Assembly (NCBI GenBank): GCA_031835245.1
Contig: JAVKOQ010000054.1
Location: 183,119 to 247,118, forward strand
Length of the DNA stretch: 64,000 nt
Reading direction: 5' to 3'
DNA from: Balamuthia mandrillaris
Lineage: Eukaryota > Discosea > Longamoebia > Balamuthiidae
The first letter of the stretch is position 1, and every line of letters begins with the position of its first letter. Of this stretch, positions 31,921-44,161 are shown piece after piece. Made by a program: the position numbers and the translations under genes. The notes under the pieces were generated by a model that was given only the letters and a program-made list of their open reading frames with translations, did not search any database and was not told the DNA's origin.

Positions 31921-32317
31921 CACGGAGGCAAATGGGCGTGATTATTAGATGATGGTAGGCTATTCTCCTCCGTTTATTTCTCTAAAACGAAAGGAGGTGC
32001 ACATGACAATCCGCCAGCGCGTCTATGGGGTACCTCCCGCACCGAATCAACTTTGCTCAGCGACAACATTACTGTTGGAGTTCCTCGTGCCTTCTTTGCC
32101 TGTTTTTTTCGCCCTACACACAGCACACCGGACAAAAAATGGCAATGAGATGGTTGCTCCACTTTAATTAATTGATTGCAGCTATAAAGCCATATGTCGC
32201 AATTTATCTTCAAAAAAAGAATACCAGCCTCAGTTGCTTTTACGAGCAGGCCGTTGTTTTGCTGTTATTTTCTTTGGTAGGGCAAGAGCAAGAGCTCAAA
32301 AAAAAAACAACAACAAT
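31921..32317. other. Spacer
   Basis: No gene is supported. The stretch just before the next start codon is A-rich, like other leaders in this window. Confidence 0.4.
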
Positions 32318-32813
32318 ATGGATATGGCAAGTGCTGGTATGAACCTTCTTCTTCCTTGTCTTGTCTTTTTTTTTTTGTAAAGTTTGTTCTTTGTTTGCGT
32401 TCTGGACTGGTCTAAACTCATATTTTAACAATAAAATAATAATAATAAAAAAGGGTACGGCTCTTTCTTTCCGGTTTCTTCGGAGCCAGACACCGGTTCC
32501 GACGACTCGAGCTACGAGTACGATGACCTGCGTGCCGTTCCCTTCGACAGGGCCATAGCGGCTGCCGGTGGTGGCAGAGCCATTCCTGCTCAACCCAAAA
32601 CCGACGACGACACCTCTGAATTCAGCGAGTTGGAACCTATGGCCCCTCGCAAGATCTCCAATCGGGGAAACGCTGGTTCGTTTTTTTTTTTGTACTTTTG
32701 ATATACCCTCTCCTTGATTTCTTTCTTTTGCGCTTTGTCTTCTTGTTGTTTTCTTTCTTTGTTTTTGTTTATTTTTTTCTCTTGTCATATATTTCTTCTC
32801 TCTCATCTTTTTG

Positions 32814-32848
<35 letters not shown>

Positions 32849-33201
32849 TCAAACACCAAAATATAGTTGCACAAAAAAGTCTTCCCGGTTCAGGCAGCTT
32901 TCAAGCCTCCGACTCTGAGGACGATGACACCTCCTCCTTCGTGCCCTCTCGTCGCTCCACGCGTCGGGGCAAGTCCGGCACCGCCTCCGAGGCGAACCGA
33001 CAAGACACCGGACAAAACCATTACCAATCCTATAAAGCCGGTTTCACGTCGGACCTGGCCACGGAGAGGGTGACCATGTCTGAGTTTGAGGAGGACGAGG
33101 AGGATCCCTTCGTCTCGGCGACAGAGTCTAATAATACGACTTATGCCCCATTGAGACCTTCTCCTGGTTTGTGTTTTACGTTTCTCTTCTTCCCCCTGCT
33201 A

Positions 33202-33239
<38 letters not shown>

Positions 33240-35327
33240 CCTTGTTCTCTGCTTCTCGTTTCTTCCTGCTTTTGCAGCTGTTATTGTCTTTATCTATTCT
33301 TTGAGCATTGCAGCTAACGCGCACCTTCTGTTATATAGCTTTGATGCCAAGAACCTCCACCCGAACTCAGTCCTCTCGCGCCATTCCACAAGCTCTGGTC
33401 GAAGATCCTGACGATGACCTCTCCGAGACTTACAACACCTTCCCCGACCTCTCCGAATGGGAGGGAGAGGACGATGACGACGACACCTCCACCTCAAGCA
33501 ACTATAGTTCTCTCAAGGCGGTTGGTGCCTCCCTTCAACCACAACAACAAACAAACGGAGGGGATGCCCAACAACTCCAAGCAACAGCCTCAGGAGCCAA
33601 GTCAAGCCGTTCCTCCTCCTCCTCCTCCGGTTCGAGAAGAAAGAAGAAGAAAGGAGGAGCCGAGGACCTCATCGCCGCAGCAAGCCAAGAGATGGCTCTC
33701 ACTTCTTCCTCCGGAGCTGTTCTCTCTTCCTCCGGAGCAGCCTCTCCTTCCGGTCTTACCAGCAGCGGAAAGATGAGCAAGAAGGAGTTGAAAGAGGAGA
33801 AGAAAAAGTTGAGAAAGACCAAGAGCGACCTGAAACGTAACAAGAAGGACAGCGCGACCCCTCCTCCCAAAACGGCCAAGAAGTGCAAAAAGAAAGTGAT
33901 GGAGATAGCAAGCTTGGTTAAGGGCATCATCTTGGCCATCTGCAGCAAAGCCAAGACCACAAAGGCTAAAGGCGGAAGCCGCAACAGCCCCAAGGTTACA
34001 TTGAAGATCAGTTCGGGAGACTTGGATCGTTTGAAGTATCTTTATGAAACGGTTCACTTGATTACTATTTATGTTTCCTGCCAAACCAAGGCCGTCTTGA
34101 AGGTATCGCACCTTGCTGTTCTTGCTCTTCTCTTTCTCCTCCTCCTTCTCCTTCTTCTCTTCTTTATTCTTTCATGTTTTGTTGTTTCAATTCTCATTCC
34201 GTTCTTACTTTGCTTTCTTCGTCTTGCTTCTTCTTGTTCTTCAGATTCATGCCTATGCTGAGCTCCTGACCGCACTCTATGATGCCCTCTTTGAGACCAA
34301 GAAAATGGTGGAGAGCATCAAGAAGGGAGAGGTCGCCATCACCGAAAACTTTGATATCTTCGAGATGACCCTCCGCAAGTACCTTGAGCAGCTCAACAGG
34401 ATGTTTCCTCTGGAGAGCGATGCCAAGCCTCTGCCCGACCCTCCCTCATCCTTGATTGAGGACGCGCGTGCTCGTCAGGTTTGGGAGACCCAAATCGGCT
34501 GTCTCTGCCATTACACCACGTTCGACCACTTTGTGGCGAGCATCATCAAGGTGGAGTTCCCGGAGGCGGGAGAGAACCCAGAGTTCATCAAGTACATCAA
34601 ATACTTTGTCAACTTCCCGGACGATAACATGGTAAGAACATTCTTTACTCTTTTTGTTTTAGTCATGTATAATGTTTTAGGTTTTAACTGCTTCTTTAAA
34701 ACAAAGGTAACGACATACAAATGGAATCTGCTCATCCGCTTGTTTGGACCGTACGAGCAGTTTGCCCAGAACTTCAAGGGCATCGTCATGGAGAAAGGCT
34801 TCTTGGGTCTTATCAACCGTATTAAGGTTCAACTCATTCTTTCTTTTTATCTTTCTTTCTTCTTGTTTATTCTCTTTTTCTTTCGTCGTTTCTCTTTCTC
34901 TTTCTCTCTTTCCCTTTCTCTTTCTCTTTCCCTTTCTCTTTCTTTTTATAATGAACTAAAGCAACTCTACAAACACATATAGGCCAACGAAATCCTTCAA
35001 CTCTCTCCTCATCTCAGCTGCGTCCTCATGGTCCGTTTCAGCCGAACGGAGCCCGAGTTCTTGGCGTTCAGCTTCAAGGACGAGGAGGGCAACATCAACC
35101 ACAGCCTCAACAAGGACGACGACGACCCCCAGCGAATCGTCCCCGTCAGCGAGTACATCAAGAAGAAGTTTGACGGCTTCAAGCTGGTCGGCCAGAGGGT
35201 GAAGGTCTTTGGGGACGTGGCCACGGACCTTGGTTTGTACGAGTACGCAAAGACCAGCGTGAGCGACGCCTATATCATTCCAGATATGGAGTTGATCAAG
35301 GCGGCGGCCAAGAAGGGAGGCAAGTAA
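32318..35327 (+). CDS. Cbl-like TKB (4H/EF-hand/SH2) protein without RING
   Basis: Seven exons join in frame: 32318-32336, 32454-32675, 32867-33166, 33339-34102, 34245-34631, 34707-34826 and 34983-35327, for 718 residues. The first 380 residues are Ser/Asp-rich low complexity. A four-helix-like region follows, with LKYLYETVHLITIYV, LTALYDALFETKKMVESI and FEMTLRKYLEQLNRMFP. The EF-hand-like region comes next (VWETQIGCLCHYTTFDHFVA), then YKWNLLIRLFGPYEQFAQNF and the SH2-like part GFLGLINRIKANEILQ and VLMVRFSRTEPEFLAFSF. This is the order in the Cbl TKB module, and the phosphotyrosine-binding Arg is kept (about R622). Cbl proteins add a linker and RING ubiquitin-ligase domain; this one stops soon after the SH2 part. 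It may act as a phosphotyrosine adaptor. Assignment is by motif order read by eye. Confidence 0.7.
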
Positions 35328-35744
35328 GTTAGACTCACCGCAAGTTGACCTCTTATTTTTTTTGGTCTGTTTTTGGCGGAGAAACACAACAGGAAAAAAA
35401 ACCTTTTTGGTTTCGGTTCTCTCCTCTTCGTTTTGTTGTAGCAATTTATTAAATGTTTTTTTTAAAAAAAAGATTTTTGAATGATGCTTTGCTTCTATCC
35501 TTCTCTCTCTCTCTCTCACTTCCTCTCTCCTTTGAATTACTGTCGACAACTGTGATGACGTAATTTTGTCGACATATGAAACTTCTCAATCGATGCCGCA
35601 TTCCTTCTTCCGAACTTCTTTCGCTTCCACACCGATTTTCCACTCGTTTTCTCACTTCTTTTTTCTTTTCCATTTTTTATTTATTTATTTTTCAAAGAGA
35701 GAAGAGAGAGATAAAGAAAGACCACTAAAAGAAGCAACAAACAG
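35328..35744 (+). promoter_or_regulatory. Intergenic region with palindromic sites
   Basis: TGTCGACA occurs at 35541-35548 and 35567-35574, with TGACGTAA between them at 35555-35562. The trio lies about 170-205 bp upstream of the universal stress protein start and repeats the arrangement at 5516-5659 and 12867-12947. Confidence 0.5.
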
Positions 35745-36104
35745 ATGAGCTCCAGCAGGAACGACAGCAGTGGGACCCGAGTGCACGTGGTGGCTGTGGA
35801 CAACAGCCGCGACGCCGAGGCATCCTTCGCATGGGTGGCGCGCAACACCCCTCGCCAGGACAAGCTGGTGGTGGTGAACGGGCTGCAGCAGTGGCCGCCG
35901 GCCTACCTCGGCACGGAACCCTTGGACCACAAAACCAAGCAACGCACCTACGGCAGCGCTGCCATGCACCAGCAGGCCATCTTCGATAAGTACAGAGAGA
36001 AATGCAAAACTTGGGGGGTATGGTTTCTCTCACCCTTGAAACATTCTTGTTCGCTTCATCCGACGTTTTACTCTTTTTTTTCTGTCTTAAAATATGTTTT
36101 TTTA

Positions 36105-36136
<32 letters not shown>

Positions 36137-36375
36137 TTATTTTTATTTTTTTATCTTTTATTTTTGTTGTCTTATTTTTGTTCTTCTGCTGACGATGCAA
36201 CAAAATAGAGGACATGCGAGTTCCGTTCGTTGTCCTACTCCACGAATGGAGAGCTGGCCAAAGGCATTTGTGACATCGCCGACCAAATTGATGCCGAGAG
36301 CGTCGTCTGTGGCTCCCGTGGCACTGGCGTCGTTGGAAGGTTTCTTTCTTTCTTTTCGTTCACCTCCCTCTCGTT

Positions 36376-36422
<47 letters not shown>

Positions 36423-36601
36423 TCGTTTCTCCTCTCTCACTCCTGGCTATCGTGTTCTCAAACCTTGGTCTCTCCCTTCTGTCTTTGCTTGCTTCCAGGA
36501 TGTTGCTCGGGTCTGTGAGCACAGGTCTCCTGCATCAATGCCACTGCAATGTGATCGTTGCAAAGGACAAAGAAAAAGAGAGAACTGAAGTGAAAAAGTA
36601 A
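35745..36601 (+). CDS. Universal stress protein (ATP-binding type)
   Basis: Three exons (35745-36017, 36209-36339, 36499-36601) join in frame, 168 residues. The first beta strand is VHVVAVDNSRDAEASFAWV. The C-terminal half has ADQIDAESVVCGSRGTGVVGRMLLGS, which fits the G-x2-G-x9-G-S/T loop of ATP-binding USPs, then STGLLHQCHCNVIV. Such alpha/beta domains bind ATP and often homodimerise; their eukaryotic roles are mostly stress-related. The protein is a single domain of near-standard length. Its second intron is a CT microsatellite. The gene converges with the CBS gene 97 bp downstream. Confidence 0.9.
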
Positions 36602-36698
36602 ACGAGCAACACGTGAATAAAAAACAATGTGAAATATTTTGGTTCATCATTCCACAACCTTTCTGTTATTAGCACGCCAGAGAGAAGAAAGAATGGAT

Positions 36699-38389
36699 TC
36701 ACTTTTGAGAAGAAGGAGCTGCTGTAGAAGAGAGCAAAACGAGAATGTCGCTCAATGAGATGACGTCGATGGGTTGGTTTTGTGCATCAACGATGTAGAT
36801 CCTGTGCACCTTGCTGACGGCCAGCTTGCCCAACACTAATCCCAAAGCGTCCTTCATGCTGCAAGATATCGCCGGGTTCACAATCTGTTGTTGTGTTGTT
36901 TGTTAAATTGTTTGTTCCCTCAACATGACAAGAGGAAAGAAAGAAAAGAAGAGAGGAGAGAGAGAGAGAGAGAGAGGAGAAGGAGAAAGAAGGAGAAGGA
37001 GAAGGAGAAAGAAGGAGAAGGAGAAGGAGAAGGAGAAGGGAGAAGGAGAAGGAGAAGGAGAAGGAGAAGGAGAAGGAGAAGGAGAAGGAGAAGGAGAAGG
37101 AGAAGGAGAAGGAGAAGGAGAAGGAGAAGGAGAAGGAGAAGGAGGAGAGAGAGAGAGAGAGTGAGAAGGTGATACGAACATCTATAGAGTCCATGTGAAT
37201 CTGAGTCAAAAAGTGACTAATCGGTTGGTAGAGCTTTGCCAATATAGAGCTATCCGTTGATATAGCCTGTTTGTTTCAATAGTTAGACATAAGCCAAATA
37301 AAAAAGATAGAGAAAAGAAAAGAAAAGATAAAAATGAAAAAAAAAGAATAATGATAAAACATGAAAAGTTTTAACACGAAAGAAGGAAAAACAAACCCTG
37401 ATATCTCTGGTGCTAACATTGGCAACCAAGTGTCCATCAGCATCCACCACAGCGATGGCACTGATCTTGTGCTGATGCATCAGCTTGTAGGCATCAATGG
37501 TGCGACTGTCGATGGATACAGTTATGACCTTCTTCTTGCCAACGACGCCCAACTCTTTGAGAGGAGTGTTGACGATGGGTCCCAAGGCGCTCATGTGCTT
37601 GGCCAAGTGGTCCACTACAGCGGATTGAGTCACAATGTTTACGACTTTGCCTTCCTCGTTCACGATTGGAACCTGCATTATTTTTATTATTAAAATAGCA
37701 TAAACAAAGATAGCGAAAAGAGAGAGAGAGAGAGAGAAGAAGAAGAAGAAGAAGAAGAAGAAGAAGAAGAAGAAGAAGAAGAAGAAGAAGAAGAAGAAGA
37801 ACAAGAACGAAGAAGAAGAAGAACAAGAACGAAGAAGAAGAAGAAGAACATGAACAAGAAGAAGAAGAAGAAGAACAAGAAGAACAAGAAGAAGAAGAAC
37901 AAGAAGATTCGAAGGGAGCTAATTACGCGGTGAACTCGTTTCTTGCCGAGTATTTCCAAGACTTGGAGCAAAGGTTCTCCTTGCTTCACAGGGATAAATG
38001 GGTTACGTTCAGAGAGTCCTTTTTCGTAGAAAAGAGAGGGCAAAGGAGTAAGCAAGGATGAGAAAACGAGAAGAGAGAACAGAGAGCAACTCAAAAACAA
38101 AAATAAAAGAAGGAGACGATAGCTACCAGCAATTTCTTTCACTTTGGTGGTGGTGAAACGTTCGCCTTGCTCAAGCACAGCCAAATGCTGCAATTCCTCC
38201 TGCCATCTGTTGTGAGTGCCCAGTGCCGTCTCATCAAACTTTTTGAACCAAAGAAAAACAGAACGATGCGGTTGGTTGGAAAACGAAGAAGCAGTGAAAG
38301 AAAGAATGGGGCGCGAAAGAGAAGAACGGCAACATAGAACAGAGAGCGAGTGAAGAATGAGCGAGAGAAAAGAGAGCGAATGCAAGAGA

Positions 38390-38426
<37 letters not shown>

Positions 38427-38859
38427 AAGAAGAAGGAAGAGAAGAAGAGAAGCACAAACGGAGCACAACGGAGAGAGAGAACAATGAAGAACCACAACAG
38501 AAGCGAATGAGAGTGAGAAGAGAGGAAAAGAGAGTCTCACCAGATGGACCATGAAAGTAACGATGTCAAGGAGGTCAATGAACGCGTAGAACTCCTTGTT
38601 CTCATTCTCCACAGGAATGCTCAGCACATTCTTGGCAAACAAGATCTGTTTTTTGCTTTTTTTCAGCCATCAAAAAAAAAAATCACAAAAAAATTCGCAA
38701 AAATAAACAAACGTTCATAGCATCCACCACAGGCGCTTCGCCAGAGACAGAAAAGATCTCTTTGACGGTGCCGAGGTCATCCACTCGAAGTTCGGCGAGC
38801 GAGGCTTTGCCCTTCTGGGTCGAAGAAGAAGAGGAAGAAGCTCCACCCCCGCTGGACAT
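36699..38859 (-). CDS. Four-CBS-domain protein, AMPK-gamma-like
   Basis: Seven exons join in frame on the minus strand: 38859-38713, 38645-38541, 38238-38127, 38018-37927, 37672-37397, 37266-37180 and 36884-36699, for 334 residues. Four CBS units can be followed. The second contains PFIPVKQGEPLLQVLEILGKK-type sequence and PIVNEEGKVVNIVTQ. The third contains IDAYKLMHQHKISAIAVVDA and VANVSTRDIR. The last is VHRIYIVDAQNQPIDVISLSD. Two Bateman modules in about 330 residues is the layout of AMPK gamma/SNF4, which senses AMP/ATP for the kinase complex. A separate CBS family cannot be excluded by eye. Introns contain GAGAAG, GAA and GA satellites (plus strand). Confidence 0.78.
36950..37165 (-). repeat. 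CTTCTC satellite intron
   Basis: GGAGAA repeats on the plus strand (CTTCTC in sense) fill the last intron of the CBS gene, bordered by GA runs. Confidence 0.9.
37722..37912 (-). repeat. CTT satellite intron
   Basis: GAA repeats on the plus strand with GAACAA interruptions fill an intron of the CBS gene; in the sense direction they read TTC/TTGTTC. Confidence 0.9.
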
Positions 38860-39356
38860 TGTGTTTCTATTTTTTTCTAACGTTTTTTTTTTGTTTTGCA
38901 GTTCAACAAATTTTATTTTTTTTCTTTAACTTTTTCCTTTTTCAACGAAATTGATGCATTTTTGGTCAAGAAATTTCGAATATTTGTAGACAAGGTGACG
39001 TCACCTCTCCGACACGCCTCATTGGCGCTTTGAAAAACATTTATTTTGAGATCATCGGTCTATGATCATTGAGGAGTCTTTGTTAAAAAAAGGCGGGAAA
39101 ATAAACGGAACATTTTTTGTAGACACAAGGAAAAAAATAAAAGAAAGGGAGAAAGAAAGAGAGAGAAAGTCACATTTGTTGCTTCTTCTTCTTTTCTTTT
39201 CGTGGCGGAGCTCCGTTCAGTGTACGTTTTTTTTAAAATGCTTGTTCTTGTTCTTCTTGTTCTTCTACTTCTCCTTTTGCTTCTTAAATCAAAAAAATAA
39301 ATAAATAACGGAACAAACGACAAAAAATAACAGAGAAGGAAAAAGAGAAGAGAGAA
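38860..39356. promoter_or_regulatory. Divergent promoter of CBS gene and RRP6
   Basis: The region lies between divergent genes. It contains TGTAGACA at 38985-38992, TGACGTCA at 38996-39003 and a second TGTAGACA at 39118-39125. This is the same pair of sites seen at 12867-12947, with the two motifs here only 3 bp apart. Confidence 0.5.
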
Positions 39357-42300
39357 ATGAATCCAACTCAACAAACCGCAGAAGCTCTCGAACAGCAGCA
39401 GCAACAACCAGCTGTTGTCGTCCCCTTTCTGGAGCACCAGTCCTTTGACCACTTCTCCAAGCAGCTCTTTGGCCAGGTGCTGCAAGCCACCAGGCTGGCC
39501 AACGCCCTCCCCCCGGAGGAGGACTTTCTCTACTACGCCTCCTTTCGCCCCTTCCGCACGAGGATGAGGCATTTGGGGGATCAGCTGCTGGACCTCACGC
39601 AGGAGTTCATCACCCATGAGAGCTCTGGTGGTGCCGCTTCTTCGTCCGCGCGCGTGAATAGCAGGGACGACCCGGATGATGTTACGGACCGATATGAGGC
39701 TGTCATCGACGTAGTTGACACTCTTTTGGAAAGAGTGGTTCGTTGTTCTTTCCTTTCCTCTCCTTATCTTCTTCCCTCTTCGTTCTCCTCCGTTCTGTCT
39801 TCTATGTTCTTCTATGTTCTTCTTTCTTCTTTCTTCTTTCTTCTTTCTTCTCTCGTTCTCTCTCTGCCAGTCTCTCTAAATGACTTATCTTATTCCAATT
39901 GTTCGCTTAGGACTCGTTCGAAGATGAATTAAAAGGACAAAGCAATGCACCAAAGGTAGTTTATGGACATACAGTAGCTTCTGCAAATACCATCGCTCCC
40001 AACCTTACAACAAAGGTCTATTTTCCTTTCGTTTCTCTTGTTTCGAACGTCATGTTTAGTATAGGCTTTAAAAAAACCAGGGACGAGATTATTACATGTT
40101 TCATGGCAGCAACGTGCTGCGGCCACAACTTCAATTCAAGGACCCCGTTGATAACTCCAACACGCCTTGGATTCCTCATGCCTACAGAAAGGACTCCGTT
40201 GCAAGTAAAATAAAAGAACGGGGTACAAATCGTCTTGAAAATACTCAGTTGGCATTATTTGATTCACTCTTTCTCTCTCACACACATTCATAGAACCAAA
40301 GAACATTCTGCCAAAAGAAATACAGAAGCATCTCTCTTCTCAACTTGGAATCAAAGTTAAAGACTCAAATGACTTTTCAGAGTTCGTATTCGTTTTCTCT
40401 CTCTCTCTCTCTCTCTCTCTCCCTCTCCCTCTCCCTCTTTCTCTTCTCACTCGGGTCTCTGTTGGTCTTATTCAATGCAACACAAACGAAAAACCAACAG
40501 AGGTTATCCACATCCGTATGCTGATGAGATAAGTAACTTTGAGTATCTGCCTTCCCAATTGGAGTCCACCATTGAGCAACGTCCTCCCAGTTTTGAAGAA
40601 ACTCCTTTCACTTGGATTGAAACAGAACGAGTAATTTCTCTCATTTCCAATTCCTTTCTATTTTCTTTCCTCTTTTCCCTTCTTGCTTTCGCTAATACAT
40701 TCATGAACATAGGCGCTTGAAGACTTGGCCAATGTATTAGAAAAACAAAGAGAGTTTGCTATCGATTTGGAACATCATTCCTACCGCTCCTTTGAGGGCT
40801 TTGTTTGTCTCATGCAAATCTCCACTCGCACAGAGGACTATATCATCGACACATTGGCTTTGCGTCATCATATGCACGTTCTTGCTTCCTCTTTCCATGA
40901 TCCTCGCATCGTAAAGGTGTTGCATGGCAGCGACAGCGACATTGTTTGGCTTCAGCGTGACTTTGGGCTTTATATCATAAATATGTTTGATACTGGACAA
41001 GCTTGTCGCGTGTTGGAATATCCCAGTTTCGCTCTATCGTATCTTCTCAAGCAACATTGTGATCTTACAGGTTTTTTCTCTCCTCTTCATGTTTTCTTTC
41101 TTCTTTCTAACACTATTCAGTGGACAAGAAATACCAACTTGCAGATTGGCGAATTAGGCCTCTTCCCGCTGAGATGATTCTCTATGCTCGACAAGATACT
41201 CACTATCTGCTCTACATCTACGATAAGCTCCGCAACGAGCTGATCGGTCGTGGCAACATGAGCGCCAGCCTTGTGTTAGCTGTCTTGAATAGGAGTCGAG
41301 AGCTTTGCTTGCGCCAATATGAGAAGACGTTATGGACACCCACTGCTCATCTTGCGCTTTACAACAAATTTAACTACGTGTTTAACCCGCAACAGATGCG
41401 CGTGTTTTACGAACTTTACAAATGGAGGTACAGTAATACAGTACCTTTTTATTCCCCTCTCTCTTTTCTTGTTCTTCTCGCTTTCACCTTTTTAACATTA
41501 TGACGTACACAGAGATTTTACCTCTCGAGAGGAAGACGAAAGCATTCGCTATGTCCTTCCTAACCACATGCTCTTCCACATCGCTGAACTCATGCCTACC
41601 ACGTCTGCGGGACTGCTCGCCTGCTGCAATCCTGTTCCTCCTCTGGTTAGACTGAACGCAGAGACGATCGTCAACCTCGTCACGAAAGCCAGAGAAGAGC
41701 CAATGGGCCAAGCTACAGCAACACCAACCCATCTTCGTTCCTCTGGTGCTCAACAACAGCAAGAAGAAGGACAACCAACGAGATGGGATTCGACCAACTA
41801 TCGTCCACTCCTTCATTCCAATCACCTCGGCGGCCGCTTTGATCCTGTAATCATGGCTGCTGCTGCTTCGACTCCATCTAAGACTACTTCCCAACATCCC
41901 CAACCACAAAAACAAACACCACAAACACCTGTAAGATCCGTTCCCTCTTCATCTGCTCAGCATGAAGACAGTCCTGTTCTCTCTAAAGATGAACTCTACT
42001 CGATGGCAGGATGGGAAGAAAAGCCGCTCTTATCCACCGCGACTGAGAATTATCCGCGCCGACAAGCTGCGTTCTCACCATTGAGCAACAAGCACGGAAG
42101 CTCTCTGTTTAATCAGCTTTCTTCGTCTCCGTCATTGAGTTCTCTTGCTAGTGGTTTGTTTCTGTCCGCTTCTCTCTTCTCTCTTCTCCTCTTCTCTCTG
42201 CCTTTTTGCTCTCTTTTGCTTCTACTGTTTTTCTCAATCAATTTGTTTTAGGATTAGGCGCTGCTGCTGCCGATATCAACCCCGAAGACAAGAAGACAGT

Positions 42301-43098
42301 CGAACTCATCTGTGCAACCATCAAAGAATCCTCCTTTCACCCCTCCATTCCCTTCTCATTTGATGAAGAAGACAAGACAACAACTCGTAACTCGAAAGAA
42401 CAAGAAGAAGCGGAAGAAGAAGATGAAGATCCTCTGAAGGACGTTCCACGATCTCTCAAAGACATTTACTCCATTTCCAACCAAAACAGAAAACGCAACA
42501 AAGAGAAACGTAAGCTCAAAGAGGAGAGCAAAGAGGGCAAATCCAAAGAGTTCTCTCCTCTCCGACTTAGTGGCGAAGACAACAAACACAAAAACAAATT
42601 ATCGGACGAAGAAGAACAAGAACAAGATGACGTCGACGAAGTACGGGAGGAGAACGAAGAGGAAGAGGAAGATGAATATTCTTCTACGGGAAGACAACAG
42701 AAAAAGAGAAGAAGAACAGCTGATCAAACGGATGAAGAGTTTCTTCATTCGATTGGATGGAAGGCAACTCCGCCTAAAAAGGCTAAAAAGCAACAACAAT
42801 CACAGCAACAATCTTCTTCCTCTCATCTGACATCCATCGTGACCAACAAAGACGTATCTTCTTCACCTTTTGCTTCAGGAAAACGAAGGAACAACAAGAA
42901 TCAACAAAAAGGAAATGACGCGAATGCCACAACTGAATTTGTGCCGTATGATTATGAACAGGCCACGAACAACAACAATCACATCTTTGTGCCGAATAGG
43001 AACCGTCAAGCACCGCAACACAAGAAGGCCGCTTCCTTTAATCCTTTCAGCTCGCAACAACAGCAGCAACAACCACAGGTACCTGCTCTTCCTCCTTC

Positions 43099-43137
<39 letters not shown>

Positions 43138-43301
43138 ATTTCTAACTTGTTTACAAAATAATAAAGACGCGGACGCCGAGAGATAGATTTGCAGCTCGAA
43201 ACAAAGCGGCAGCCAAGATGCAAACGTTTGGCGGCGGCGGTGGAGGTAATCGAGGAGGGCGAGGTGGCGGCGGTGCTGGCAGGTCCTGGGCCAGAAAGTA
43301 A
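39357..43301 (+). CDS. RRP6: Exosome 3'-5' exonuclease RRP6 (PM/Scl-100)
   Basis: Ten exons join in frame: 39357-39737, 39911-40015, 40081-40204, 40294-40381, 40501-40630, 40713-41070, 41121-41427, 41513-42153, 42252-43078 and 43167-43301, for 1031 residues. The N-terminus fits the PMC2NT region that binds the Rrp47 cofactor. RPQLQFKDPVDNSNTPW and GYPHPYADEI precede the nuclease. The DEDD-Y residues are all present: FAIDLEHHS, GSDSDIVWLQRDF and YARQDTHYLLYIYD, with DKKYQLADWRIRPLP between. The HRDC domain follows (about residues 500-590). A 400-residue acidic and Lys-rich tail carries SIGWK and a final RGG-type stretch. The enzyme trims and degrades nuclear RNAs with the exosome. Identification is firm. 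Confidence 0.93.
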
Positions 43302-43457
43302 GAGAATAAATCGCTATTTTTTTTTTTTAAAAAAATGCAGCAAAACAAACATCTTTCTCTCTCTCTCTCTCTGGGCCAGAAAGTAAGAGAATACATCGCT
43401 TTTTTTTAAAAAAAAAATGCAGCAAAACAAACATCTTTCTCTCTCTCTCTCTCTCTT
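43288..43457 (+). repeat. Tandem duplication of RRP6 3' end
   Basis: Two copies of an 85-bp unit start at 43288 and 43373. Each reads GGGCCAGAAAGTAAGAGAAT, then a T/A run, GCAGCAAAACAAACATC and a CT run. The first copy includes the last codons and stop codon of RRP6. Confidence 0.85.
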
Positions 43458-43500
43458 CAAAATTTCGTGATGAAAAAAAATTGAACCAAAAAAAAGGTTA

Positions 43501-43573
43501 TGAGGACGACGTGACTTGAACACGCAGCCTTTCGGTCTGGAGCCGAACGCTCTACCAATTGAGCTACGCCCCC
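43501..43573 (-). tRNA. tRNA-Trp (CCA)
   Basis: Identical over 73 nt to the copies at 28712 and 31848. The 3' flank differs slightly (ATAACCTTTTTTTT) but still provides a T-run terminator. Anticodon CCA, no intron. Confidence 0.93.
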
Positions 43574-44161
43574 CTATTCACTAAAAGGAGATGATTTCAA
43601 GGGGGAAATACACAAAATGTGGCAATTCCGTTGTGCACGTTGCAACGACTCCTCGGAACTCAAGTTTTGGGATGTACTCCTCTTTTCTCTTGTTTGCAGG
43701 ACTAACGCCTGCCTTTCATTTCGTTTCGTGGGATTGATACTTGCCACGTCCCCGCCGACACGTGCGACACACAGGACTTGTTATTTAGTAATTTGAGCGA
43801 AATGAATTTCCATTTCAGTATACTGCAAGTATACCTTGGTTTATCATGTTTATGACGAGCCTTTGCAAGTGGTGTTCGGCGGTTTCATTGGTCAGTGCAG
43901 TGCATGCTTCCGGTGGTTTCCCTGTCCCTTGTTCAAATTTATCGTCTCTAATCTCTCGAACTTTCCTTTCCTAGTGTCTGGAGATGGAGTGAAGTCTCCA
44001 CTTTCCACCCCGGCCATTCCTCTCATTGGCTTGGCAGTGTAACTCCGCCAAATTGGTTCGTTTGTTCTTGTTATAAAAGGCCGACTCTTTTAACATTCAT
44101 TTTTTTCATTTCGCACAAACCTCTCACGACAAAACAAACCCTTCACTTCTTGGCTTCGCTG
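43574..44161 (+). promoter_or_regulatory. Upstream region of the disrupted secreted gene with TATA box
   Basis: TATAAAA at 44072-44078 lies about 85 bp before the start codon, followed by an AC-rich leader. No coding region is convincing in the rest of the stretch. Confidence 0.5.

Noticed and set aside
36888..37172. Arg/Glu-rich frames such as poly-RRR or GEGEGE on the plus strand
   Set aside because: Translations of the GGAGAA satellite in an intron of the minus-strand CBS gene; no domain, no start context.
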